Part shown: positions 9,043-16,694 of the stretch, in pieces
How positions within the stretch are numbered: position 1 is the first letter of the stretch
Layout of the letters: each line of letters opens with the position of its first letter
Source of the DNA: Candidatus Gastranaerophilales bacterium
GTDB taxonomy: Bacteria; Cyanobacteriota; Vampirovibrionia; Gastranaerophilales; Gastranaerophilaceae
Assembly: GCA_017402995.1 (NCBI GenBank)
Contig: JAFQOV010000015.1
Coordinates: 62,001 to 126,000 of the forward strand
DNA length: 64,000 bases
Direction of reading: 5' to 3'
Position numbers and translations under genes: made by a program
The notes under the pieces: model-generated
Told to the model about the DNA's origin: nothing
Database searches by the model: none
What the model saw: the letters and a program-made list of their open reading frames with translations, nothing else

Positions 9043-9722
9043 CCCGCTTTTGAAATTGTTAAAACGAAAATTTTATTAATTCCAACATTATTTAATTCTT
9101 TTATAATTTCTTGAATTGTTGCACCGCTTGTAATAATGTCGTCAATCAAAAGTATTGGTTTTTTGCGCAATTGAGCCAATTCTTTTTCATTTTTATAATT
9201 AATTTTAAAACTATTTTCTATATTTTTAAATTTATTTGTTGCTTTGTGTTGTGGTTTTGTATATTTTATTTTTTTAATTAAATTTTTCTTTAATTCAAGC
9301 CCAGAGAGCTTTTTAAACTCGTTACAAATTAAATACATATGTTCATAACCACGATATGAAGATTTATATGTATTTGAAGAGGGATAAATTATAATCAAAT
9401 TTTTATTATTGGATAATTCAAGGTTTTTAAAATAGTTAAAAAGTAGCTCTGCAAGAGCAACTGAGGCTTGTTTTTTGTGTTGAAATTTTAATTTATGAAT
9501 TAATTTTTTAACTGTTTTATCATAAATTGTTGCAGAAAAAATTGGAATATTATTATGAATTTTATGTGCAAAAGAAGATAAATAATGAACATCTTTTAAA
9601 CAAGTTTTGCACAGGAATTTTTCAGTTTTTGCACAATTACAACAAACGCATTTTTGATTAAAAATTAACATCAAAAAAGCACTAAAAAAGTTTGAAAAAA
9701 TATTTCTTAATTCCAAAAACAT
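9036..9722 (-). CDS. comF: ComF-family phosphoribosyltransferase-like protein
   Basis: A ComF/GntX-type protein associated with DNA uptake or nucleotide salvage. The N-terminal zinc-finger-like CVCCNCAKTEKFLCKTC is followed by a PRTase domain. The PRPP-binding loop ILLIDDIITSGATIQEII lies near residues 193-210. The 228-residue length is typical. It is encoded 15 bases downstream of dnaA on the same strand. Three TTTTGCACA boxes fall inside the gene (9565-9573, 9605-9613, 9627-9635), partly because Cys-Lys and Ala-Lys codons generate the sequence. Confidence 0.85.
   Translation of the reverse strand: MFLELRNIFSNFFSAFLMLIFNQKCVCCNCAKTEKFLCKTCLKDVHYLSSFAHKIHNNIPIFSATIYDKTVKKLIHKLKFQHKKQASVALAELLFNYFKNLELSNNKNLIIIYPSSNTYKSSYRGYEHMYLICNEFKKLSGLELKKNLIKKIKYTKPQHKATNKFKNIENSFKINYKNEKELAQLRKKPILLIDDIITSGATIQEIIKELNNVGINKIFVLTISKAGV
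9565..9635. other. cluster of three DnaA-box-like sites inside comF
   Basis: TTTTGCACA occurs at 9565-9573 (minus strand), 9605-9613 and 9627-9635 (plus strand). With the sites at 8960, 9004 and 9034 this makes six boxes in 683 bases. I found only three other exact TTTTGCACA copies in the rest of the window (near 28450, 33797 and 48250). They may extend the origin or control dnaA-comF. Confidence 0.4.
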
Positions 9723-9737
9723 TAAAATAATTATATA

Positions 9738-11141
9738 TTATTTTTGAATTAACTGCGATAGTTCATCTGTTATAATTTTCATTGCTTTGTTTTGAGAAAT
9801 ATCTTTTTTTAGTTTTTCATGTTGATACATTATTGTTGTGTGGTTTTTTCTAAATTCTTGGGCTAATAAAGGATAGCTTAAATCAAGCAATTCTCTAGAT
9901 AAATAAATTGCATATTTCCTTGCATTTACTATTTCCTTAGCTCTTGCAGAAGATAAAATATCTTCTTTTTCAACACAGAAATATTTTGCGCAGGTTTCTA
10001 AAATATTTTCAATTGTGATTTTCTTTTTCTTTTCAAAAAATCCAAGATATTCTTTTGCAATATCAACTGTGAGTTCAACTCCTTCAATTGAAGCTCTGGC
10101 ACTAATTTTATTATATGCACCTTCTAATTCTCGAATATTTGAATTGTATTCTTGAGCTAAAAATAGAGCAACATCATCTGAGATTGGATAATTTGATAAA
10201 TTAGCGTGGTGTTTTACAATTTCAATTCTTGTTTCTAAATTTGGGATTTTAATATTTGCTTCAATTCCCCACTCAAAACGACTCCTTAATCTATCGGGAA
10301 TTAATTCAAAAGCAGATAAAGGTCTATCTGATGCGAAAACAATTTGTTTTCCTGCATGATATAGGGCATCAAAAGTATTAAAAATTTCTTCTTCTGTTCT
10401 TTTTTTGCCATCAATCCATTGAATATCATCAATTAATAAAACATCTACGTTTCTGTGCATATCTCTAAATTTGCGCATTTTTTCATTTAAATCAGATGTA
10501 TTTTTGCAAGAATTTAAAGATTCAATTAACTTATTTCCAAATTCTTCTGCTTTCGTATAGCGAATTTTTAAATTTGGAAAATTTTTCAAAATTTTGTGTC
10601 CAATTGCTTGCATTAAATGTGTTTTTCCAAGTCCAACAGAACCAGAAATAAACAAAGGATTATATTTTTGTCCTGGGGTTTCTGAAATCATTTTTGCAAT
10701 ATTGTATGCAAAGCGCGAATTTTCACCTTCAATGAAATTTTCAAAAGTATATTTTAAATTTAAACCGCAAAAAGAGTGCATTTGAGTCATATTTTCCATT
10801 TTTTTAGCAATCTCAAGATGTTCTTTTTGTTCTAAAGTTTGTTTTTGTTTTTTCTTTGGTTTAATTGTCTCATCTAAAATGAAACGAACACTTCTTTTTA
10901 AGTTTGTTGATTCAAATAAGGTTTCTTCAACTTCTTTTAAATGTTTTTGTTGAAGGACTTGAATACCAAAACTTTGAGAACTTTTGATTAAAAAAATATC
11001 GTTTTTGGAATTTTCAAATAAAGGTAATACGGGTTCTAAATCTTTAATCCAAGGGGAAACAAAGCCAGGAAGTTTATTTTCTAAAGAAAATAGAAAATTT
11101 TCCCATGCTTCTTTTTCTTTTTTGTTTTCTAAAGTCGCCAA
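9738..11141 (-). CDS. dnaA: chromosomal replication initiator DnaA
   Basis: The AAA+ initiator that binds DnaA boxes and opens the origin. Domain I is residues 1-85. The AAA+ core has Walker A GSVGLGKTHLMQAIG at 167-181, Walker B VDVLLIDDIQWIDG, and the Arg-finger region LIPDRLRSRFEWG. Domain IV is the C-terminal 95 residues. There the usual FGGRDHTTV signature reads FRKNHTTIM: one residue shorter, with Asp changed to Asn. The start is a TTG; AAGGA lies 13 bases upstream and no ATG is available in frame. The 467-residue length is normal. Confidence 0.95.
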   Translation of the reverse strand: MATLENKKEKEAWENFLFSLENKLPGFVSPWIKDLEPVLPLFENSKNDIFLIKSSQSFGIQVLQQKHLKEVEETLFESTNLKRSVRFILDETIKPKKKQKQTLEQKEHLEIAKKMENMTQMHSFCGLNLKYTFENFIEGENSRFAYNIAKMISETPGQKYNPLFISGSVGLGKTHLMQAIGHKILKNFPNLKIRYTKAEEFGNKLIESLNSCKNTSDLNEKMRKFRDMHRNVDVLLIDDIQWIDGKKRTEEEIFNTFDALYHAGKQIVFASDRPLSAFELIPDRLRSRFEWGIEANIKIPNLETRIEIVKHHANLSNYPISDDVALFLAQEYNSNIRELEGAYNKISARASIEGVELTVDIAKEYLGFFEKKKKITIENILETCAKYFCVEKEDILSSARAKEIVNARKYAIYLSRELLDLSYPLLAQEFRKNHTTIMYQHEKLKKDISQNKAMKIITDELSQLIQK

Positions 11142-11178
11142 AAAAGCCCGCCATTCCTTGTTTTTTTATCTAACCATT

Positions 11179-11199
11179 AAAGAAAGCCATGCCTTCTTT
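11179..11199 (-). promoter_or_regulatory. hairpin in the dnaA leader
   Basis: On the minus strand a 9-base stem (one G-U pair) with loop AUG lies between the dnaA promoter and start codon. No T-tract follows, so it is more likely a leader structure than a terminator. Confidence 0.4.
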
Positions 11200-11205
11200 T
11201 TTGTT

Positions 11206-11236
11206 ATTTTACTATAAACAATACATGTAGTAAAAT
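11206..11236. promoter_or_regulatory. overlapping divergent promoters of dnaA and the radical SAM gene
   Basis: Perfect 9-base inverted arms ATTTTACTA (11206-11214) and TAGTAAAAT (11228-11236) flank a 13-base centre. Each arm contains a -10-like TAAAAT for the gene on its side. Each also provides a TTTACT at -35 for the opposite gene with 17-base spacing. The rightward TAAAAT is only six bases from the ATG at 11243. Confidence 0.5.
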
Positions 11237-11242
11237 TTATTT

Positions 11243-12346
11243 ATGAAATTTTTTGAAAATAAATCAAATTTATTTGATATTGTAAGAAATTCATATTCAA
11301 AAATAAATAATTTAAAGTTTTTTGATGGAAGTGGCAATTGCCTTTTGCCATTGCGTTATTTTTTTGAATTAACTCACAGGTGCAATTTAGCTTGTCCATA
11401 TTGTTATGTCGATAAAAGTGAAATTAAAGAAGAATTATCTACATCTGATTGGTTTAATATAATTAATCAAATTCCAAGATATTCTTTTATTACGCTTGTT
11501 GGTGGAGAGCCTTTAATTAGACAAGATTTTAGTGAAATTTTATTTGAAGCAAGCAAAAGAGTATTTAAAAAAGTAAATGTTGTATCAAATGGAATTTTAT
11601 TAAATGATGAAATAATTAAAAATTTAATTAAATCCAAAATCCTTTTGTTGAGTGTTTCTCTTGATGGTTGGGAAAAAAACCACGACAAAAATAGAAACCA
11701 AAAAGGAATTTTTGAAAAAATTACAAACAACTTAGAAAATTTAAACGACCAGCGCAAAAAATCAAAATTAATGGTTGATATTAAAACCATTGTTTTAAAA
11801 GATAATTTAGAAGATATTTTAAAATTATATGAATATTCATCTAAAATGGGGTTTGAGTTTTTTTCAATTTCTTTTTTGAGAAACAATAACTTAAAACAAA
11901 ATTCAAAACTTTATGATAATTTTGATGAAATTTTTTATATTCCAAACTATAAAATTCAAAAATATTTTGATTTAGATGAATTTGAAAAAATTTATTTAGA
12001 AATGCAAAAAATTAAAAAACACTCTAAAACTCAAATCCGCTTTGCACCAAAATTTGATAATGAAAATTCAGAAATTGAATTAAACTTAATTAAAAAATTT
12101 TTTAATGAATATGAAAATGAAAAAATTGAAAATGTTTATCACCCTTGTTTATATCCATTTTCAAACACAATAATAAACCCATATGGAGATGTATATCCTT
12201 GTTTATCTTATAAAATGGGCAATTTAAAAGAACAATCTTTAAAAGAAATTATGAACAATCCAAAATATCGTTGTTTTAGAAAAAATCTAAACTATTCAAA
12301 AGTTTTTTCTTCTTGTCAGATGTGTTGCGAACTAAAAGTCAAATAA
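11243..12346 (+). CDS. radical SAM / SPASM-domain protein
   Basis: A radical SAM enzyme of the SPASM group, which usually modifies peptides or proteins with extra iron-sulfur clusters. The SAM cluster motif CNLACPYC is at residues 47-54, followed by the SAM-binding GGEPLIRQDF. The C-terminal SPASM Cys residues appear in YHPCLYP, GDVYPCLSY and SSCQMCCELK. At 367 residues it is complete. It is transcribed divergently from dnaA and overlaps the convergent nuclease gene by 15 bases. No precursor peptide or partner gene is visible nearby, so the substrate is unknown. Confidence 0.85.
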   Translation: MKFFENKSNLFDIVRNSYSKINNLKFFDGSGNCLLPLRYFFELTHRCNLACPYCYVDKSEIKEELSTSDWFNIINQIPRYSFITLVGGEPLIRQDFSEILFEASKRVFKKVNVVSNGILLNDEIIKNLIKSKILLLSVSLDGWEKNHDKNRNQKGIFEKITNNLENLNDQRKKSKLMVDIKTIVLKDNLEDILKLYEYSSKMGFEFFSISFLRNNNLKQNSKLYDNFDEIFYIPNYKIQKYFDLDEFEKIYLEMQKIKKHSKTQIRFAPKFDNENSEIELNLIKKFFNEYENEKIENVYHPCLYPFSNTIINPYGDVYPCLSYKMGNLKEQSLKEIMNNPKYRCFRKNLNYSKVFSSCQMCCELKVK

Positions 12347-12913
12347 AATTTTAGAAACAATTTCATCTATTTTATTTTTATATTTTTCAATATTCTCAAA
12401 ATTAATATCGATAAATTCATTTTTTTCTAATGAAAAATAGCGCATTTTAATTTTTTCAGTTTTATAAATTTGATTTAAACAATAAAAATATACAACTGTT
12501 TGAAGGTCATCTGCTGGGTTTTTTGGAAAGTTTAGGGTTTTCCAATCCCAAATAATAAACTCGTCATTTTCACGATAAATAGCGTCAAATCTACCTATTA
12601 GGTAATAAAATTTGTTTTTTAATTCGCATTTGATTAAAAAAGGAAATTCAAATTCTATAAAATTATTTTTAATTGGAGTTAATTTGTTTTCAATATTTTC
12701 CCAAATTTTTTGTTCTTTTTCATCTAAATTTGAAACCATTTTTGAAATATCAAAACCTTTTAAAAACATACAAATTAAAGCGTGAAAATTTTGTCCCAAA
12801 ATAGCTCTTTCGTCTTTTTTAAAAAGACTTAATTTATGGATATATTTATTTATAAATTCGTTTTTATCTTTCTCTAAAATTTTAAGAGAATTTGCGCTAA
12901 AAGTATCTATCAT
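12332..12913 (-). CDS. RecB-like PD-(D/E)XK nuclease, stand-alone
   Basis: A 193-residue nuclease of the RecB/AddA C-terminal type. The core is GRFDAI (D110), then IIWDWKT (D123, K125), then LQTVVYFYCL with Q138; an upstream GQNFHALI supplies the family His. It thus resembles a free-standing copy of the nuclease module that is normally fused to AddA, AddB or RecB. Its ATG overlaps the stop of the large helicase gene by four bases (ATGA), strongly suggesting that the two are coupled and form a helicase-nuclease complex. The pairing is inferred. Confidence 0.8.
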   Translation of the reverse strand: MIDTFSANSLKILEKDKNEFINKYIHKLSLFKKDERAILGQNFHALICMFLKGFDISKMVSNLDEKEQKIWENIENKLTPIKNNFIEFEFPFLIKCELKNKFYYLIGRFDAIYRENDEFIIWDWKTLNFPKNPADDLQTVVYFYCLNQIYKTEKIKMRYFSLEKNEFIDINFENIEKYKNKIDEIVSKILFDF

Positions 12914-15900
12914 AAAATATTCTCCAAAAATTCTGACGGTTTTTGTTCTTTTTCTCGGTTAAAAATCTTGTATTTTTGAGCAACAGATAAATATAATTTT
13001 TTCTTTGCTCTTGTAATGCCAACATAAATCAATCTTGCATTTTCTTCGATTATTTCTTTTTTTAATTCAATATCATTTTTTGGATATTTTTTAACTTTTT
13101 GAATGAATTTTGAATTTTCTTTTAAAACATATTCTGCTTCAGAAAAACACAAATTATTTTGAGTTAATTCAGGAATAAATACATAATCAAACTCATCTCC
13201 TTTAGACTTGTGCAGGGTCATGATTTGAACTTTTGCGCTTTTATCTTCATTATTTGAATTAGAGAAAAATTTGATATTTGCAAAATTATTTTTATATTGA
13301 ATTTCTCTCATTTTTGAAACGGAATTTTCAAAAGTTTTTTGAGATTGAAATATTTTTTGAGCAATTGTTGCAACAAGTTCGATATTATCTTTGTTTGTGG
13401 TTTTTGAAAAATAAAAACTTCCAATTTCAAAAACCAAATTGTAAATAGAATAATGATTTTTATATAAAAAATAGTTCATATCCCAATAAAATTGGTGTTC
13501 AAAATTATCAGGAGAATTATTTAAAAAGATTGGTTCTTGGAGGTTTTGGGCAAATTGGAAATCTTCAAACGAAATCAAATTTAATTCATATAATTCTCTT
13601 GAAAGTTCTTGAATTTTTTTGATATCATACGGATTTACAATAAACTCCAATATCAACAAACAAATGCGATATACCGGATTATTAATCAAATTATCAGAAT
13701 TTCGATATGTTTTAATTGCGACATCACTCAAAACCTTATCCCATTTATTAATTGCAAAATTACTCCTCAAAAGTATTCCTATTGTTGCTTTTGGGTCATT
13801 TTTTAAAATGTCTTTTAATGAATTTATAACAAAATTAACTTCGTCAATTTCTTTTTCAAAAATATGTGTTTGATATGCGTTTTTATCAACAATATTTTTG
13901 TTTTCAACAGGTTTCATAATTAAATCAGAAAAAGCGTCAATTTTTTGCCCTTTTGCCCACTCAACAGTGCTATTAGCACAATCTAAAACTCCTGTTGCGC
14001 AACGTTGGCACCTGTCCATTATAACGCTTTTTGATTTTTCAATAAATTTTTTGAAACCTTTTGGGTCAGAGTTTGTAAAAGTTGAAGTGATTGCTTGGTT
14101 AATATCTCCGCAACGTATGATATTATTGTTTTTTCCGCCTAAAAGCGTAATTAAACTCTGTTGAATTTCGCTTGAATCCTGAGCTTCATCTTCAATAATG
14201 ATTTTTGTTAAATCTTGATAATATTTTAAAATATCCTTATTTTCTTTTAAAAGCTTTAAACTGTAACACAATAAATCGTCATAATCTATCCAATATTGGC
14301 TTTTTAAACCTTGCTGGTAAAGCTCAAAAACAGATAAAAACAATTTGTTATCTGTTTTATAATTATAATTTGCAATTTCAGATTTATAAGCGCTTATTGC
14401 GCTGGAATATAATTCTAATTTGTCTTGTGAAATGCCTAAAATGTTTAATATTTCAGACAAAAGCATGTTTCTTTTGATTTCATCAACAATTTCAAAATTA
14501 TAATCGAGCCCGAGTTTTGTATAATTATTATTTTCTTTAATAATTCTAAGAGCAAGCCCATGGATTGTTGAAATGTTTGGTAATTCCTTTAAAGAAGGAT
14601 ATTTTGCCTTAATTTTTTCTTTAAAATTTCTTGCCGCAGATTCCATAAATGTTAAAACAAAAATGTTTTTTGGTTCAATATTTCCTAAAATTTCACCTGA
14701 CAATAATTTTTCAACAAGCAAAAGCATAATCGTTGTTTTGCCAGAACCCGCAGTTGCTGAAACAGACATTAAACCACCACTATATTTTAAAACGTCTTCT
14801 TGGTCTTTTCTTGGTGTAATTGGTTTTTCATCTGTTGTTTCTTTTTTTTCTTCGAAAGTGAAAAATTTATCTATTCCAAAGAAATTTTCAAAACCTAAAT
14901 TGTCCCAAACGCTAGAATAGAGCGTGATTTTATTACCAAGTAAAAATAACTTATATAAAATTCTTGCAGTTCTATCTTTTGTTAATTCAATGTTATCTTC
15001 AAGGTCAAAACTTTCCTTGTCCCATTTTTTTTGCATTACCCACGCATTATATAATGGGCCAATATCTTGTTTGAGCCAATTTTCATTTTTTGTATCAAGC
15101 CAAAATTGATATTTTGTTTTGTGTGAATAATCAATGATTTTTTGAGCAGTTGAAACAATAATCGAATTTGGGTTAATTTCGTCGTCTGATAAGGGATTTT
15201 CCGAAATAATAGTATTTTCAAGCTGATTGATTAAATCGAGATTTTCAACAGTATTTGAAAAAATTTCTTCAAAGTCATAGATTTGTTTTAAAAGTTGATT
15301 GATTTTGATAATGTCTTTTGAAATTTTTTTGTCGATTTTTACAAAATTTTCAATGATTGCAATTAATTGAACAGATAATTTTTCAAATCTTGTTTGTTCA
15401 AAAATTTCAATTAATTTTTGAAAAACAGGGATATTTTTTTCTTTAATGATATCTAAAATGCTTTTGTTTTGCAGTTCTTGAGTAATTATATATTCTTGAA
15501 TAATTTTAATTGTTTCAATTTTATCAAAATTTAAAAGTTCAATAAAAATACCTTTTAAAACATATGGCGAAACGAAAATATTTTTTCCATCATTAAAAAT
15601 TTTTAAAAGCTCTAAAATATAACCAATTAGTTTGTTTTGGTTTAATTTTTCATTTTTTGTCAAAAAATTAAATTCAAAACCCGCCTTTTCAAGTGAAGTT
15701 TTTAAAAAATCATCACAAACAGGGGTAATAATTGAAATATCAGAAGGTTTTGCCCCGTTTTTGATTAAATTTTTAATATCCTCTAAAACGCAATCTAACA
15801 TCTCGCTTCTTTTTAAAAATGGCTTGAAATCAACGTTTTCTTGTTTTATTGGAATATCATTTTTGACATTTTCCAAAATTTCTTTTGCAAGTTTTGTTTT

Positions 15901-16692
15901 TTCATTTTCTTCAGATATCGTTTTTGCTTTTTCGTTTAAAAATTCTTCAAAATTTATGTTAATTGCACCCAGATAACCCAAACGAGACGACCCCAAAATG
16001 TCGTAACCAATGAAAAACTCTTTCACTGTTGGTTTAATGTGTTTTAAATATTCAAAAACGCAAGGGGTAATTTCATCTCCGTCATCTAAAAAAACATATT
16101 CGAATTCATTTTTTAATTTTTTATATAAAAATTCAAACAAATTAATTTGGCGAATATAGTCAAAAGCCCTTAAATCAATTGTTTTCATTTTATATTTATT
16201 AATTGCTAGATTTGCTTCTTTTGAATATGTTTCTTGCAAAATTTTTGTTCTTTTTTCAATTTCATCTTCTTTTAATGAATTAAGATTGATTAAAGAATTT
16301 CGCCTTAAAAGCTGGTGCAACAAGCTTGTTTTAGAATTATAGCCAAGAAAATTCACCTCTTGAATACATTCTTTAAAAATATATTGAGAAACTTCCAATC
16401 CGCACATGTTTGGAATTATTTTAGATTTTTTGTCTTTAATCGTGTTTTCAATTATTGCCCAATTATCTAAAATGTAATTATAAACAAGTCCAAAAAAGCT
16501 ATATATCTTTAAATTTCCTATGTTTCCAACAGGTAATTTTTCTTTTATTTCATCAATAAATTCTTTTTTCTTTTTCGGATTTTGAACCAACACAAGAATT
16601 TTTCGCGCGTCAATACCACTAGATAAAAGTTTTAAATATTCATCTATTAAAATTTTTGTTCTATTTGTAGTTGAATTTGCGTTAATTAACAT
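12910..16692 (-). CDS. double UvrD-type helicase protein (degenerate plus active core), AddAB-like
   Basis: A 1260-residue SF1 protein that appears to contain two helicase cores. In the N-terminal half, INANSTTNRT stands where a Walker A would be, KILVLVQNPKKKKEFIDEI matches motif Ia, and YVFLDDGDE (about 197-205) replaces the DEAQD box, so this core cannot be a normal ATPase. The C-terminal half is intact: ATAGSGKTT near 645, VLTFMESAARNFKEKI, IIIEDEAQD near 830, CGDINQAI, IMTLHKSKGDEFDYV near 1158 and IYVGITRAKKKLYL near 1222. It sits between priA and a stand-alone nuclease in the polA operon. A role in double-strand-break processing with RecA is inferred. Confidence 0.85.
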   Translation of the reverse strand: MLINANSTTNRTKILIDEYLKLLSSGIDARKILVLVQNPKKKKEFIDEIKEKLPVGNIGNLKIYSFFGLVYNYILDNWAIIENTIKDKKSKIIPNMCGLEVSQYIFKECIQEVNFLGYNSKTSLLHQLLRRNSLINLNSLKEDEIEKRTKILQETYSKEANLAINKYKMKTIDLRAFDYIRQINLFEFLYKKLKNEFEYVFLDDGDEITPCVFEYLKHIKPTVKEFFIGYDILGSSRLGYLGAININFEEFLNEKAKTISEENEKTKLAKEILENVKNDIPIKQENVDFKPFLKRSEMLDCVLEDIKNLIKNGAKPSDISIITPVCDDFLKTSLEKAGFEFNFLTKNEKLNQNKLIGYILELLKIFNDGKNIFVSPYVLKGIFIELLNFDKIETIKIIQEYIITQELQNKSILDIIKEKNIPVFQKLIEIFEQTRFEKLSVQLIAIIENFVKIDKKISKDIIKINQLLKQIYDFEEIFSNTVENLDLINQLENTIISENPLSDDEINPNSIIVSTAQKIIDYSHKTKYQFWLDTKNENWLKQDIGPLYNAWVMQKKWDKESFDLEDNIELTKDRTARILYKLFLLGNKITLYSSVWDNLGFENFFGIDKFFTFEEKKETTDEKPITPRKDQEDVLKYSGGLMSVSATAGSGKTTIMLLLVEKLLSGEILGNIEPKNIFVLTFMESAARNFKEKIKAKYPSLKELPNISTIHGLALRIIKENNNYTKLGLDYNFEIVDEIKRNMLLSEILNILGISQDKLELYSSAISAYKSEIANYNYKTDNKLFLSVFELYQQGLKSQYWIDYDDLLCYSLKLLKENKDILKYYQDLTKIIIEDEAQDSSEIQQSLITLLGGKNNNIIRCGDINQAITSTFTNSDPKGFKKFIEKSKSVIMDRCQRCATGVLDCANSTVEWAKGQKIDAFSDLIMKPVENKNIVDKNAYQTHIFEKEIDEVNFVINSLKDILKNDPKATIGILLRSNFAINKWDKVLSDVAIKTYRNSDNLINNPVYRICLLILEFIVNPYDIKKIQELSRELYELNLISFEDFQFAQNLQEPIFLNNSPDNFEHQFYWDMNYFLYKNHYSIYNLVFEIGSFYFSKTTNKDNIELVATIAQKIFQSQKTFENSVSKMREIQYKNNFANIKFFSNSNNEDKSAKVQIMTLHKSKGDEFDYVFIPELTQNNLCFSEAEYVLKENSKFIQKVKKYPKNDIELKKEIIEENARLIYVGITRAKKKLYLSVAQKYKIFNREKEQKPSEFLENIL

Positions 16693-16694
16693 AA

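Noticed and set aside
11142-11242. RiPP precursor peptide for the radical SAM/SPASM gene
   Set aside because: No short frame with a ribosome site is present in this gap; it holds only promoter elements and the dnaA leader.
13609-15109. Several plus-strand frames within the double-helicase gene
   Set aside because: Antisense shadows of a gene with complete helicase motifs; none has a start signal or domain.
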